Source: Verrucomicrobiales bacterium
Lineage (GTDB): Bacteria; Verrucomicrobiota; Verrucomicrobiia; Verrucomicrobiales; DEV007
Direction of reading: 5' to 3'
Length of the DNA: 16,192 nucleotides
Assembly (NCBI GenBank): GCA_002708885.1
Contig: PAPL01000072.1
Coordinates: forward strand, 10,555 to 26,746
Below the pieces are notes generated by a model, which saw only the letters and a list, made by a program, of their open reading frames with translations, did no database searches and was not told the DNA's origin. Shown here in pieces: positions 1-7,215 of this stretch; within the stretch, counting starts at the first letter, position 1, and each line of letters begins with the position of its first letter. Both the position numbers and the translations under genes were made by a program.

Positions 1-411
1 AACAATGACCACGGAACGCTTCGTTTTCCTCATCTTGGTGTGGATTATATGATTCATCACCTCCTTTCTCACAGTGATACTGAGGACTGGCTCAAAGTGA
101 ATCAGTTCTTCTTGGATCAGATGGCATACATTGCACGCAGATTAGATTCCATTCAGGAAGGGGACAGGACAGCACTTGATAACAGTATGATTATGCTTTG
201 TTCCAGCATGTTGACAGGGACTCACAATGCGAACGAGTTGCCTGTAGTTATGCTTGGCGGTGGTGGCGGCAGAATAAAGGGAGGCCAGAACCTTGATTAC
301 CTTTCTAATAAAGACCGTCAGATGTGTAGGCTCTTCTTGAGTATGATGGATAAAATGGATGTTCGGCCAGGCTCTTTCGGTGATGCGAAAAAGCCTCTCA
401 ATGAAGTTTGA
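1..411 (+). CDS. DUF1552 family protein, C-terminal part (5' end outside the window)
   Basis: The reading frame is open from base 1 and ends with TGA at 409-411, so about 136 residues of a longer protein are visible; the GTG at 40 is only an internal codon. The visible part matches the end of the DUF1552 family: an HHLLSH motif, a helix with QMAYIARRLDSI, a stretch ending LDNSMIMLCSSM, then N-x-L-P-V-V-M-L-G-G-G-G-G, and a final LFLSMMDKMDV followed by FGD. Full-length members are usually about 400-500 residues, often exported, and in Planctomycetes and Verrucomicrobia commonly sit beside DUF1592/DUF1588 cytochrome-c-like proteins (family knowledge; the partner would lie left of this window). 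The biochemical role is unknown. It converges with the PQQ-like gene, with 38 bases between stops and no clear hairpin there. The family call is fairly sure; function is not assignable. Confidence 0.85.
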   Translation, partial: NNDHGTLRFPHLGVDYMIHHLLSHSDTEDWLKVNQFFLDQMAYIARRLDSIQEGDRTALDNSMIMLCSSMLTGTHNANELPVVMLGGGGGRIKGGQNLDYLSNKDRQMCRLFLSMMDKMDVRPGSFGDAKKPLNEV

Positions 412-449
412 TATAACTTTTTGGGTTCTGTCAGTTCTTTTTTACGGAG

Positions 450-1787
450 CTATTTTTCCTGTCCAATGCAGTAAATATTATTTTCCCCACGAAGGAATAA
501 TCGGTCCCCGGACACGGCGATTGAAGCGCTGAAAGAATCATCAAGTTTATTGACGGCGACGGGTTTCGGTTCATCTGCGTGAGTGATAACGATTGTCATT
601 CCCTCTCTGGAGGTCACATAAACGTGTTCTCCTGCCCCTACCGGTGAGGAGTATATTTCGCGTAACGCGTCAATCCGGTAAGGGCCTGCTTTAACTTCAC
701 CTGACTTGGCATGAGTCACTGAAAGGATTCCCTGATAATGGCTCAGGTAATAGAGTGTTCCTTTGTAGAGCAGGGGCGATGGGACATAGGGAGTCCTTTT
801 GTTGGTGCTCCAGACAACGTGGTCAGTGTCTGTAATGTCGCCTTTTGCACCTTTAAGGTCCAGGGCGATCATGGCTCTCTTGTCATAGCTACATCCGAGA
901 TAAACCATTCCGCTCTGTGAAACCGGTGAGGCGACTACGTTCTGTGACATGCCTGCACATTCCCAGATCACTTTTCCGTCCATCAGATCATATCCTCTGA
1001 CGCGGTTGGAGGCGCTCACTATGACCTGATTTTTTCCCTCATGCTCGATAATGAGAGGTGAAGACCATGAGGTGACTTCTTCCCTTTCCACTTTCCATTT
1101 TTCTTTTCCGGTAGATACATCAAATGCATAGAGTGCGGACCGTTTCTGGTGATCCCAATTCACAATGACTGTGCCATTGCGAATTGCGGGAGATGATCCT
1201 TCACCGTGACCGTGCTTAGTTGCCATCTTTCCAAGGTCTTTTTCCCAGACAATTTTTCCAGTCTCACAGTCGATTCCATACAGTCCATGAGAACCGAAAT
1301 AGGCAATGATGTGCTTTCCATCGGTGACCGGAGAGGCAGACGCTAGGCTTCCGCTCACGTGTCCACCCTCGTGAGGAAAAGTTTCTTTACATGTGGTTTT
1401 CCAGAGCACTTTCCCTGAGTCTCGGTCCATGCAGAGTACAATGAATCGATGCATTTGAGATACTGGAAGATTGTCATGGGACCCGGGAGCATTGTCAGGG
1501 ACCGGAGGATCTTTCTTTTCACCGAACGGAACCGCTGAAGTAACATAGATTCGATTACCCCAAATGACCGGAGTCGAGTGGCCCAGGCCGGGCACTTTCT
1601 TTTTCCATATAATGTTTTTTTCCTCTGACCATTCTATGGGGGGACTGCATTTTTCGGGAGCTGTTCCGTTACCTGTGGGTCCACGCCAGGAGGGCCAGTT
1701 CGTTTGATCGGGTGCCGCGATGCTATGAGCCGATTGCCATTGAGTTGAGACCCAAAATACAAATAAGTATTTCCACAAGAAGCACAT
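450..1787 (-). CDS. Secreted PQQ-like beta-propeller protein
   Basis: This 445-residue protein starts with a hydrophobic stretch (residues about 4-15, ending near QSAHS at 18-22) that looks like a signal peptide, then WPSWRGPTGNG at 31-41, a signature typical of planctomycete and verrucomicrobial PQQ-repeat proteins. Propeller repeats of the form D-x-x-[TS]-G-K-x-x-W recur at about 120-131, 172-183, 222-233 and 266-277, so a BamB-like eight-bladed fold is likely. No CxxCH haem site is present, and I cannot point to a complete catalytic PQQ-dehydrogenase site, so an enzymatic role is not supported; scaffold or ligand-binding roles in the periplasm are equally possible. Its ATG follows the stop of the rhodanese-like gene after a single base (TAA-A-ATG on the minus strand), so the two are almost certainly one transcript and probably translationally coupled. 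No Shine-Dalgarno is visible apart from this coupling. Confidence 0.85.
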   Translation of the reverse strand: MCFLWKYLFVFWVSTQWQSAHSIAAPDQTNWPSWRGPTGNGTAPEKCSPPIEWSEEKNIIWKKKVPGLGHSTPVIWGNRIYVTSAVPFGEKKDPPVPDNAPGSHDNLPVSQMHRFIVLCMDRDSGKVLWKTTCKETFPHEGGHVSGSLASASPVTDGKHIIAYFGSHGLYGIDCETGKIVWEKDLGKMATKHGHGEGSSPAIRNGTVIVNWDHQKRSALYAFDVSTGKEKWKVEREEVTSWSSPLIIEHEGKNQVIVSASNRVRGYDLMDGKVIWECAGMSQNVVASPVSQSGMVYLGCSYDKRAMIALDLKGAKGDITDTDHVVWSTNKRTPYVPSPLLYKGTLYYLSHYQGILSVTHAKSGEVKAGPYRIDALREIYSSPVGAGEHVYVTSREGMTIVITHADEPKPVAVNKLDDSFSASIAVSGDRLFLRGENNIYCIGQEK

Positions 1788-1788
1788 T

Positions 1789-2385
1789 TTAGTCAGCTTC
1801 CATTTCTATACGGTACCTTGGTATTGATGAGTCAACTTGCTGAGCATATGCATCAATGCCTCCGGCAAGGGCAAGAACATTTTTCATGCCGTGGCCAATG
1901 AAAAATGCGGCAACATCCAATGACCGGTTTCCGGTATGATCAATGATTACAATGGGAGTACTCTTGTCCCATTTTCCAAGGGCCTCTTGCTGGAGTTCTG
2001 CAGTGAGGATTTGTGAACCTGTGATACGGGCCGCTTCAAATTCCTCTCTCGATCGAATGTCCAGTAAATGAATATTTTTACCGGGATCATCTATCGCGGA
2101 TTTGAGGGTCTCAGGCTGGATTTGAATTTTCCGGTCATGATCTGCGCTCGTTCGCAGATGGTCGAGAACCTCATTGACTGGAAGATTTTCATTTCTCTGA
2201 CACACTTCAGCGATGGTCTCTGAATCAGTGAATCCGCAGCTCTGGCATCCACCAATATGATACTTTGCAAAAAGTGCCCTCCTAGAGCCCGGGATGAGCT
2301 CTTGTAATTGACCCATAGTTGTATTTTCTGAAATATCAGCTGACATCGTTATCGAATTTAGTTGGGTGCTAATAAAAACTCGCAT
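1789..2385 (-). CDS. CxxC (DUF1858-like) domain fused to a rhodanese-like domain lacking the catalytic Cys
   Basis: The protein has 198 residues from the first ATG. Residues about 20-75 resemble the DUF1858/ScdA-N type of small helical domain: T-T-M-G-Q-L-Q-E-L-I-P, then ALFAKYHIGGCQSCGF with Cys47 and Cys50, then E-T-I-A-E-V-C. Residues about 87-185 are a rhodanese fold: LLDIRSREEFEAARITGS (108-125), the P-loop-like IVIIDHTGNRS (145-155), and GMKNVLALAGGIDAYA (166-181). In active sulfurtransferases the loop is C-x-x-G-x-R-[ST]; here it is D-H-T-G-N-R-S, so Asp149 replaces the catalytic Cys and classic sulfurtransferase activity is unlikely. Start choice is uncertain: the ATG at 2385 has AAGG only one base upstream, and the ATG at 2346 (residue 14, MSADIS) fits the family N-terminus better and would widen the divergent spacer to pssA from 31 to 70 bases. 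It is the first gene of a pair with the PQQ-like protein. Confidence 0.8.
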   Translation of the reverse strand: MRVFISTQLNSITMSADISENTTMGQLQELIPGSRRALFAKYHIGGCQSCGFTDSETIAEVCQRNENLPVNEVLDHLRTSADHDRKIQIQPETLKSAIDDPGKNIHLLDIRSREEFEAARITGSQILTAELQQEALGKWDKSTPIVIIDHTGNRSLDVAAFFIGHGMKNVLALAGGIDAYAQQVDSSIPRYRIEMEAD

Positions 2386-2395
2386 ACCTTAAGGT
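2386..2395. promoter_or_regulatory. Perfect 10-base palindrome in the divergent spacer
   Basis: ACCTTAAGGT lies between the divergent rhodanese-like gene and pssA, directly against the annotated minus-strand ATG. It could be an operator for both genes, or part of an upstream region if the minus-strand gene really starts at 2346. Ten-base palindromes also arise by chance, so this is only a candidate. Confidence 0.2.
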
Positions 2396-2416
2396 GCAAA
2401 TGATTGCGATTAACTG

Positions 2417-3277
2417 GTGAAAGAAGAGGAAGAATACGAGCCAAAAATATATCTCCTGCCGAATTTAATGACGGCAGGTAACCTAGTCTGTGGTTTTTTA
2501 GCTATCATTAGTATCATTAATGCTATCTATAATGACGGGGTACGTAACCTTGATGAGTCTAGGCATCTTTTTGAGAGAGCCATATGGTTTATCCTGGCGG
2601 GATGTCTTTTTGATGTTCTGGACGGCAGATTAGCAAGGCTCGGAGGACAGGAGAGCCCCTTCGGTAAAGAATTTGATTCGATTGCAGATATCGTTTCTTT
2701 CGGTGTTGCTCCGGCCCTGCTCGTTCAAAGTGTTATCATGAATGAGTTCTCAGGCAGTTTTCCGTTCCCGATCATCGTTGCTTCGATTTATCTGGTTTGC
2801 GGAGGAATGCGATTAGCGAGATTTAATTGCATTGCAACATATAGTGAGGAATCGAGCGGGCATTTTAAGGGCTTTCCGATACCGGCAGCTGCTGGTCTTA
2901 TCAGTGCTCTGACACTTTTCGTTTTATGGGTAGCAGAGAGTGAAAAAGATCTGAGCCGGTTGAAAATTCTATTCCTGATACTGATGCTTTTCTTGTCTTA
3001 TCTGATGATCAGTTCGATTAAATATCCGAGCTTCAAAAAAGTGACTTGGAAGACTCAGAGGCCCTTGCCGTGGGTGGCAGGGGCAGTCGTGGTTCTAATG
3101 CTTACCATTTATTATTATCAATGGATGCCTGCTCTTCTTCTCGTCATTTATGCTGTTTATGGCCTGGTCCGTCCATTCATAGGAAAAACGTTAAGGAAAG
3201 GAATAGAAGATGAGATTTTGAGTCCTGAAGATGAGGATATTGATCCCGAGGACGAGTTGGTTGCCGATAGTGAATAG
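2417..3277 (+). CDS. pssA: CDP-diacylglycerol--serine O-phosphatidyltransferase
   Basis: PssA makes phosphatidylserine from CDP-diacylglycerol and L-serine at the inner membrane, the first step toward phosphatidylethanolamine. The 286-residue protein begins with YLLPNLMTAGNLVCGFLAI (12-30), typical of PssA. It carries the full CDP-alcohol phosphotransferase motif D-G-x2-A-R-x8-G-x3-D-x3-D at 69-91 (DGRLAR, then G83, D87, D91), which binds Mg2+ and the CDP group. Several hydrophobic segments follow (about 100-130, 155-175, 180-198, 213-255). The C-terminus is a strongly acidic tail (about 263-286). The start is GTG at 2417: a stop (TAA) lies two codons upstream in frame, and no ATG occurs before residue 18, which would break the conserved N-terminus. 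No Shine-Dalgarno is seen. A glycosyltransferase gene follows 42 bases later on the same strand. No decarboxylase gene (psd) is in the window. Confidence 0.93.
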   Translation: MKEEEEYEPKIYLLPNLMTAGNLVCGFLAIISIINAIYNDGVRNLDESRHLFERAIWFILAGCLFDVLDGRLARLGGQESPFGKEFDSIADIVSFGVAPALLVQSVIMNEFSGSFPFPIIVASIYLVCGGMRLARFNCIATYSEESSGHFKGFPIPAAAGLISALTLFVLWVAESEKDLSRLKILFLILMLFLSYLMISSIKYPSFKKVTWKTQRPLPWVAGAVVVLMLTIYYYQWMPALLLVIYAVYGLVRPFIGKTLRKGIEDEILSPEDEDIDPEDELVADSE

Positions 3278-3319
3278 TAATTAAAGGATCTTTTTTTGTT
3301 AATTATAAAATCATTTTAA

Positions 3320-4546
3320 GTGTCTGACTTTTACCAGCACCGGTTAGTTACAACTCTTCATCAGCTAGCTGATCCGAGCTTCAATGATCAGCAGGAGCAG
3401 CTCAAAGAGTACACAAAGGAAAAACCAATTACTCTGGTCATGCCTGCACTCTATTCTGAAGTGGAAGGCCCGGCCCTTCCTGGAATCCTCGACCATTTAG
3501 AGAAAGTTGAATTCATTAACGAAGTGGTCATTTCTATGAACGGAATGAATTCAGATCAGTTCATTAAGGCTAAAGACTTTTTCTCAAGGCTTCCACAAAA
3601 ACACTTCATTATCTGGAACGACGGGCCGCGCGTGAGTGAAATTTATAATGAATTAAAGGAGTCCCAGATAACGGAGTACATTCCAGGGAAAGGCTGCAAT
3701 GTGTGGATGGCTTATGGCTTCATTCTCGCAAGGGGAAATGCCGGTATCATTGCAATGCATGATTCTGATATTCTGTCCTATCACCGTGAAATGCTAGCTA
3801 GGTTATGTATGCCGACAGCGCACCCCGGACTCGAATATGATTACTGTAAGAGTTACTATGGACGGGTCAGTGACCGGATGTACGGGCGAGTCACGAGACT
3901 CTTTGTGATTCCTTTGTTAAGGGCTCTCATTAAGGTCTATGGAAACTTAAGAATGCTGGATTACCTGGAAGGTTTCCGTTATCCATTGTCAGGGGAATTT
4001 TCCATTTCGACGGACCTTGCCAGAAGGGTAGGCATGCCCGGGGACTGGGGTCTTGAGGTGGGTATGTTGGTAGAGGTATATCATAACACGACAGTGAAGG
4101 GGATATGCCAAGTCGATTTGGGCTCCAATTTTGAACACAAGCACCAGCACTTGGGGCATCAACATGATGACCCTGAACCGACAGTGGATAAGGGTCTGGT
4201 GAAAATGGCAAGAGAAATTGCCCTGAGTCTTTTTTCAAGCATCACTTCTGAGGGGGTAGTAATGGACACGGGCTCACTTAAAGCTCTTCGATTAACCTAT
4301 GAGCGGACTGCCAAGGAATTGATTCAGCGTTATCATGACGATTCAACAGTGAATGGTCTGAATTATTATCGTCACGAAGAGGCCGAAGCGGTCGAGGCTT
4401 TCAGTGCATCTTTAAACAATGCGATCCAGATCTTTGCCGCGGAGGGCCATGAGGCTAGACAGATTCCGAACTGGAACCGCACTTTTTCTGCGGTGCCTGA
4501 CCTTGCTGATCGGCTCAAGGAAGTTGTAGAGGCTGATAATTGCTAA
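3320..4546 (+). CDS. GT-A glycosyltransferase, glucosyl-3-phosphoglycerate synthase-like (GT81 type)
   Basis: This 408-residue cytoplasmic protein has no signal peptide and no clear membrane segment. The nucleotide-sugar fold starts at ITLVMPALYSE (37-46); GKGCNVWMAYG (123-133) and the DxD metal/nucleotide motif in MHDSDILSY (146-154) follow. Then come YYGRVSDRMYGRVTRL (179-194), FRYPLSGEF (219-227) and a His-rich metal-region candidate, EHKHQHLGHQH (272-282). This order matches GT81 synthases, which join NDP-glucose and 3-phosphoglycerate to make the precursor of glucosylglycerate, a compatible solute and polysaccharide building block. Substrate identity (glucose or mannose) is inferred, and no cognate phosphatase gene is in the window. 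The start is GTG at 3320, immediately after an in-frame TAA; the first internal Met (41) would delete the first strand of the fold, so GTG is well supported. It sits 42 bases after pssA and converges with mgtE, 23 bases between stops. Confidence 0.68.
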   Translation: MSDFYQHRLVTTLHQLADPSFNDQQEQLKEYTKEKPITLVMPALYSEVEGPALPGILDHLEKVEFINEVVISMNGMNSDQFIKAKDFFSRLPQKHFIIWNDGPRVSEIYNELKESQITEYIPGKGCNVWMAYGFILARGNAGIIAMHDSDILSYHREMLARLCMPTAHPGLEYDYCKSYYGRVSDRMYGRVTRLFVIPLLRALIKVYGNLRMLDYLEGFRYPLSGEFSISTDLARRVGMPGDWGLEVGMLVEVYHNTTVKGICQVDLGSNFEHKHQHLGHQHDDPEPTVDKGLVKMAREIALSLFSSITSEGVVMDTGSLKALRLTYERTAKELIQRYHDDSTVNGLNYYRHEEAEAVEAFSASLNNAIQIFAAEGHEARQIPNWNRTFSAVPDLADRLKEVVEADNC

Positions 4547-4569
4547 GGAGTGCTTTTCTGAGGATTTAT

Positions 4570-5961
4570 TTATATCCCAAGTATGATGGAGGCGGTTCCG
4601 AAATATATGAGGAGTCCAAGCACATCAACGATTGTGGTAATGGCCGGGGACGCGACCACTGCAGGGTCCAGTTTGCAGGACTTCGCCATCATGGGCAGGG
4701 CCGCACCGAGGAAAGTTGAAACCGAGACCTGGATAATCATGGCAATGCCAACAGTGATGACCAGGTCATTTAGACCATGTTTTCCAATGATGGAGTTCAG
4801 GGAATCGGGACTGATGAAAGTTGTGATAAGTATCCAGCTTCCGATTGCAATGAGTACACCGAGCAGTGCACCGAGAGCCAGACCGACCCGCAATTCTTTC
4901 CAGACAACGCGGAAAAATTCGGCAGGTGTGAATTCGCCCAGTGACATGGCGCGAATGACCATCGTAGCTGCCTGAGATCCGGTATTGCCTCCAGTCGCCA
5001 CGATCATTGGCATATAAACTGCCAGAATAAAAACGTTCTCGAGGAGATTCTCGTACTTAAGGATGACCAGACCCGAGAGGATAGCCACGATTGCCAGAAA
5101 GAATACCCACACTACCCGGCGTTTGAAGTGGGATAGGACAGGTGATTTTAAATAGCCTTCCTCGTCCCTTTCACCCGCAATAGCTGCGGCTTTTTCGAGG
5201 TCCTCCGTTGATTCCTCTTCCTGAATTTCAAGAGCATCGTCGTGAGTAATGATTCCAAGGAGCCGGTTCGAGCTGTCAATGACCGGCAATGCCAACATGT
5301 CATACCTCAGCATCATCCTCAGCGCTTCTTCCTGATCCTCTTCTGCTCGTATCGCGAGTTTCTCGTGATCCATAACATCCTTGATTGGGGTGCTCCAAGC
5401 ATTAAAGGTCAGGTCCCTGAGCCGGACCTTGCCGAGGATCGTATTATTTTCATCAACTACGTATATTCTTGCTAGGATTTCCGCGTCTTCCTTAATTTCC
5501 TCAAGAGATTCAATTGCCTCCTTCACCGACATGCTTTCCTGCAGAGTGGCGTACGCAGTGGTCATTCTTCCACCCGCAGAGTCTTCCGGGTATCCGAGTA
5601 GTTTTTCCGCGGCATCTTTTTTCTCTTCGGAAAGTAATTCTACGTAGGTTTTCTGTTTGTCCTCGTCCGTTTCCTGTATGAGGTCAGTGACGACGTCATC
5701 CGGGAGACTTTCCAGAATCACGGTCCTGTCCTTTTCCTCTAGGCTCGCTATCAGGTCAGCGGATTCCGGCGCAGGCAGAAAACTGGTAATTAGGGAAAGC
5801 GCATCGTTATTTAGAAACTGGGCGAATTTAATTTGCTGCTTCTCATTGAGGGAAGTGAAGGCTGCTGCCGCATCGGCAGGGTGAAGGTCGTTACAGATTT
5901 CCTGAAGCTCGGATTCATTTCCGCTCCTAATGGCCTCTTCGATTGATTCCGGGATCTTCAT
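4570..5961 (-). CDS. mgtE: Magnesium transporter MgtE
   Basis: MgtE is a homodimeric inner-membrane Mg2+ channel gated by its own cytosolic Mg2+-sensing domains. The 463 residues show all family parts: a helical N domain (about 1-125, rich in HPAD, LPDDV and ESLEE-type repeats), a CBS pair (about 130-250, with YPEDSAGGRMTT at 124-135, DVMDHEKLAIRAEED and LALPVIDSSNRLLGIITHDD), a plug-helix region, and five membrane segments from about 283 to 462. Channel motifs are present: YMPMIVATGGNTGSQ (316-330) and KLDPAVVASPAITTIVD (430-446), whose Asp432 corresponds to the conserved pore acid. The length is normal. It lies 60 bases downstream of the OmpA-domain gene on the same strand and may share its transcript. 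That spacer is too short for an M-box Mg2+ riboswitch, so control is probably at the channel itself. No Shine-Dalgarno precedes the ATG. Confidence 0.96.
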   Translation of the reverse strand: MKIPESIEEAIRSGNESELQEICNDLHPADAAAAFTSLNEKQQIKFAQFLNNDALSLITSFLPAPESADLIASLEEKDRTVILESLPDDVVTDLIQETDEDKQKTYVELLSEEKKDAAEKLLGYPEDSAGGRMTTAYATLQESMSVKEAIESLEEIKEDAEILARIYVVDENNTILGKVRLRDLTFNAWSTPIKDVMDHEKLAIRAEEDQEEALRMMLRYDMLALPVIDSSNRLLGIITHDDALEIQEEESTEDLEKAAAIAGERDEEGYLKSPVLSHFKRRVVWVFFLAIVAILSGLVILKYENLLENVFILAVYMPMIVATGGNTGSQAATMVIRAMSLGEFTPAEFFRVVWKELRVGLALGALLGVLIAIGSWILITTFISPDSLNSIIGKHGLNDLVITVGIAMIIQVSVSTFLGAALPMMAKSCKLDPAVVASPAITTIVDVLGLLIYFGTASIILGI

Positions 5962-6021
5962 CTTCTGGGTCGTATTAGAGGCTGAATTAGAATCTTATTT
6001 TCAGGAATTTAATTAATTCCT

Positions 6022-7050
6022 CTAATTTGATGGCGGCAGTATGACAATTTCGACTCGCCGGTTCAGGGACTGTTCCTCCTTAGTTCCTTTAGGACTGGTC
6101 AGGGGCTTAGTTTCTCCGAATGCTCTGACCTGTAATACCTGGGCCGGAATAGATAGATTCTTAACGAGCCATTCCTTGACTGAGAGTGCCCTTTGACGGC
6201 TCAGAGCTAAATTATACTCTTCTGGTCCTGTACTGTCTGTGTGTCCTTCAATGATGAAAGTTGAATCAGGATTCTTTTGAATGAGTAGACCAAGTTTCAT
6301 GAGGCTCTTTCGTGCTCCCTTATAAAGGGACACTTCATTGTAACCAAAGAGAAGATCAGTTGGCATCAGTATCGGTTTTGTCTGATCGAGGATCGGTCCG
6401 ACATTACTTAAGAGCTGATCAAGGTCACTGAACCTGCCACCGTCGACTTCACCGGGCCCGGAGAGCTTTGCTAGGGTTTCCTTGTAGTTCTTTAGGAGTG
6501 TCTCTTCATCGATTAAATTATCTTTTTGCTCACCAAGGCCTATGACCAGCTGATCAGGTGAAGCTACAGGAGTCTCCTCAAGTGAGGACTTGGCCAGAGC
6601 CATTAGGTCCTTACGCATTTGCTCCGAGTCCTGTTCTAGAAGTGAGGTTACATCTTTGTTGCCTGGATCTATGCCAGTGAGTGGCTTTTCCTCTTCTCCT
6701 GGCCTGAGCCTGATTCCTGACTCGGGAACTTTGTAAGGATCCTCTACCTGCTTTAAAAGTTCCTGAGTGTTAATTTCAGTTAATAAATTTTTTTGAGTCT
6801 CGTCTTGTGACAACGGTTCTTCTTCTTTTGGGGTCTCGTCAATCATTCCCCTGACCTTGATATCTTTTAAGCTTTCTATAGCTGACTTGGTCGGGGCCTC
6901 ATCCGCAGGAATTACAATTTTTTCGAACCAGGTGTACAGACCGAAGTGCAGGCCGAAGGAGAAGATGACCGCCAAGACCATCAGAGGCTTTATCCAGGAT
7001 ATCCCGCCACCTTGTGCGGGTTCCCAATCGTAGTTGGATTGGATTGCCAT
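6022..7050 (-). CDS. OmpA-domain protein with a single N-terminal membrane anchor
   Basis: The protein has 342 residues. Unlike outer-membrane OmpA proteins, it has an uncleaved-looking anchor: a short polar N-terminus, then one hydrophobic helix at about 20-41 without a signal-peptidase site. A long acidic, proline-containing linker follows (about 46-220), with a helical LLKNYKETLAKL stretch. The C-terminal OmpA/MotB-type peptidoglycan-binding domain spans about 230-338: FIIEGHTDSTG (265-275), NLALSRQRALSVKEWL (280-295), and SLNRRVEIVIL (328-338). The aspartate of GHTD and the arginine in NRRVEI are the residues that grip meso-diaminopimelate in the family. The layout suggests an inner-membrane protein spanning the periplasm to hold the wall, comparable in plan to MotB or TonB/TolA-like proteins. 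No exbB, exbD, tolB or pal gene is visible beside it. It is divergent from glyS (165-base spacer) and upstream of mgtE. Confidence 0.85.
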   Translation of the reverse strand: MAIQSNYDWEPAQGGGISWIKPLMVLAVIFSFGLHFGLYTWFEKIVIPADEAPTKSAIESLKDIKVRGMIDETPKEEEPLSQDETQKNLLTEINTQELLKQVEDPYKVPESGIRLRPGEEEKPLTGIDPGNKDVTSLLEQDSEQMRKDLMALAKSSLEETPVASPDQLVIGLGEQKDNLIDEETLLKNYKETLAKLSGPGEVDGGRFSDLDQLLSNVGPILDQTKPILMPTDLLFGYNEVSLYKGARKSLMKLGLLIQKNPDSTFIIEGHTDSTGPEEYNLALSRQRALSVKEWLVKNLSIPAQVLQVRAFGETKPLTSPKGTKEEQSLNRRVEIVILPPSN

Positions 7051-7215
7051 GATTTAACTAAGATTCCTTTGGGCTGGACGGAAGTCAAGGTTCACTCAAT
7101 AAAGAGAACGTGCGAGGAGGGCTTGATTTTTCATACAATTCCCCGAACCTAACGGCCCCGGGTGCGCTTTGAGCGTGATTATCCCTAAAAAACGAATAAC
7201 CTTATTATAAAAACG
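7051..7215. other. Divergent intergenic region between the OmpA-domain gene and glyS
   Basis: At 165 bases this is the longest gene-free stretch. It must hold the promoters for both divergent genes. Directly before glyS it is AT-rich (TATAAA at 7206-7211, only four bases before the ATG), but no -35 box at proper distance was found, so I do not call a promoter. I see no T-box-like structure or terminator. Confidence 0.5.

Noticed and set aside
738..920. Plus-strand open frame of 60 codons inside the PQQ-like gene
   Set aside because: Short, antisense to propeller repeats, no motif.
3278..3319. Possible terminator between pssA and the GT gene (T-run at 3291-3297)
   Set aside because: Only AAAGGATC precedes the T-run; there is no stem with a loop, so no terminator is supported.
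3930..4238. Minus-strand open frame of 102 codons inside the GT81-like gene
   Set aside because: It lies fully antisense to a well-conserved gene, shows no domain, and is rich in Pro and Ser as expected for a shadow frame.
4583..4975. Plus-strand open frame of 130 codons antisense to mgtE
   Set aside because: It mirrors the conserved membrane part of mgtE; the composition (Met, Ser, Thr and Arg rich) is that of a reverse frame.
5962..6021. M-box Mg2+ riboswitch before mgtE
   Set aside because: The 60-base spacer is far too short for the structure and shows no matching helices.
7051..7215. T-box riboswitch upstream of glyS
   Set aside because: No T-box core sequence or terminator/antiterminator pair is visible, and the group is not known for T-boxes.
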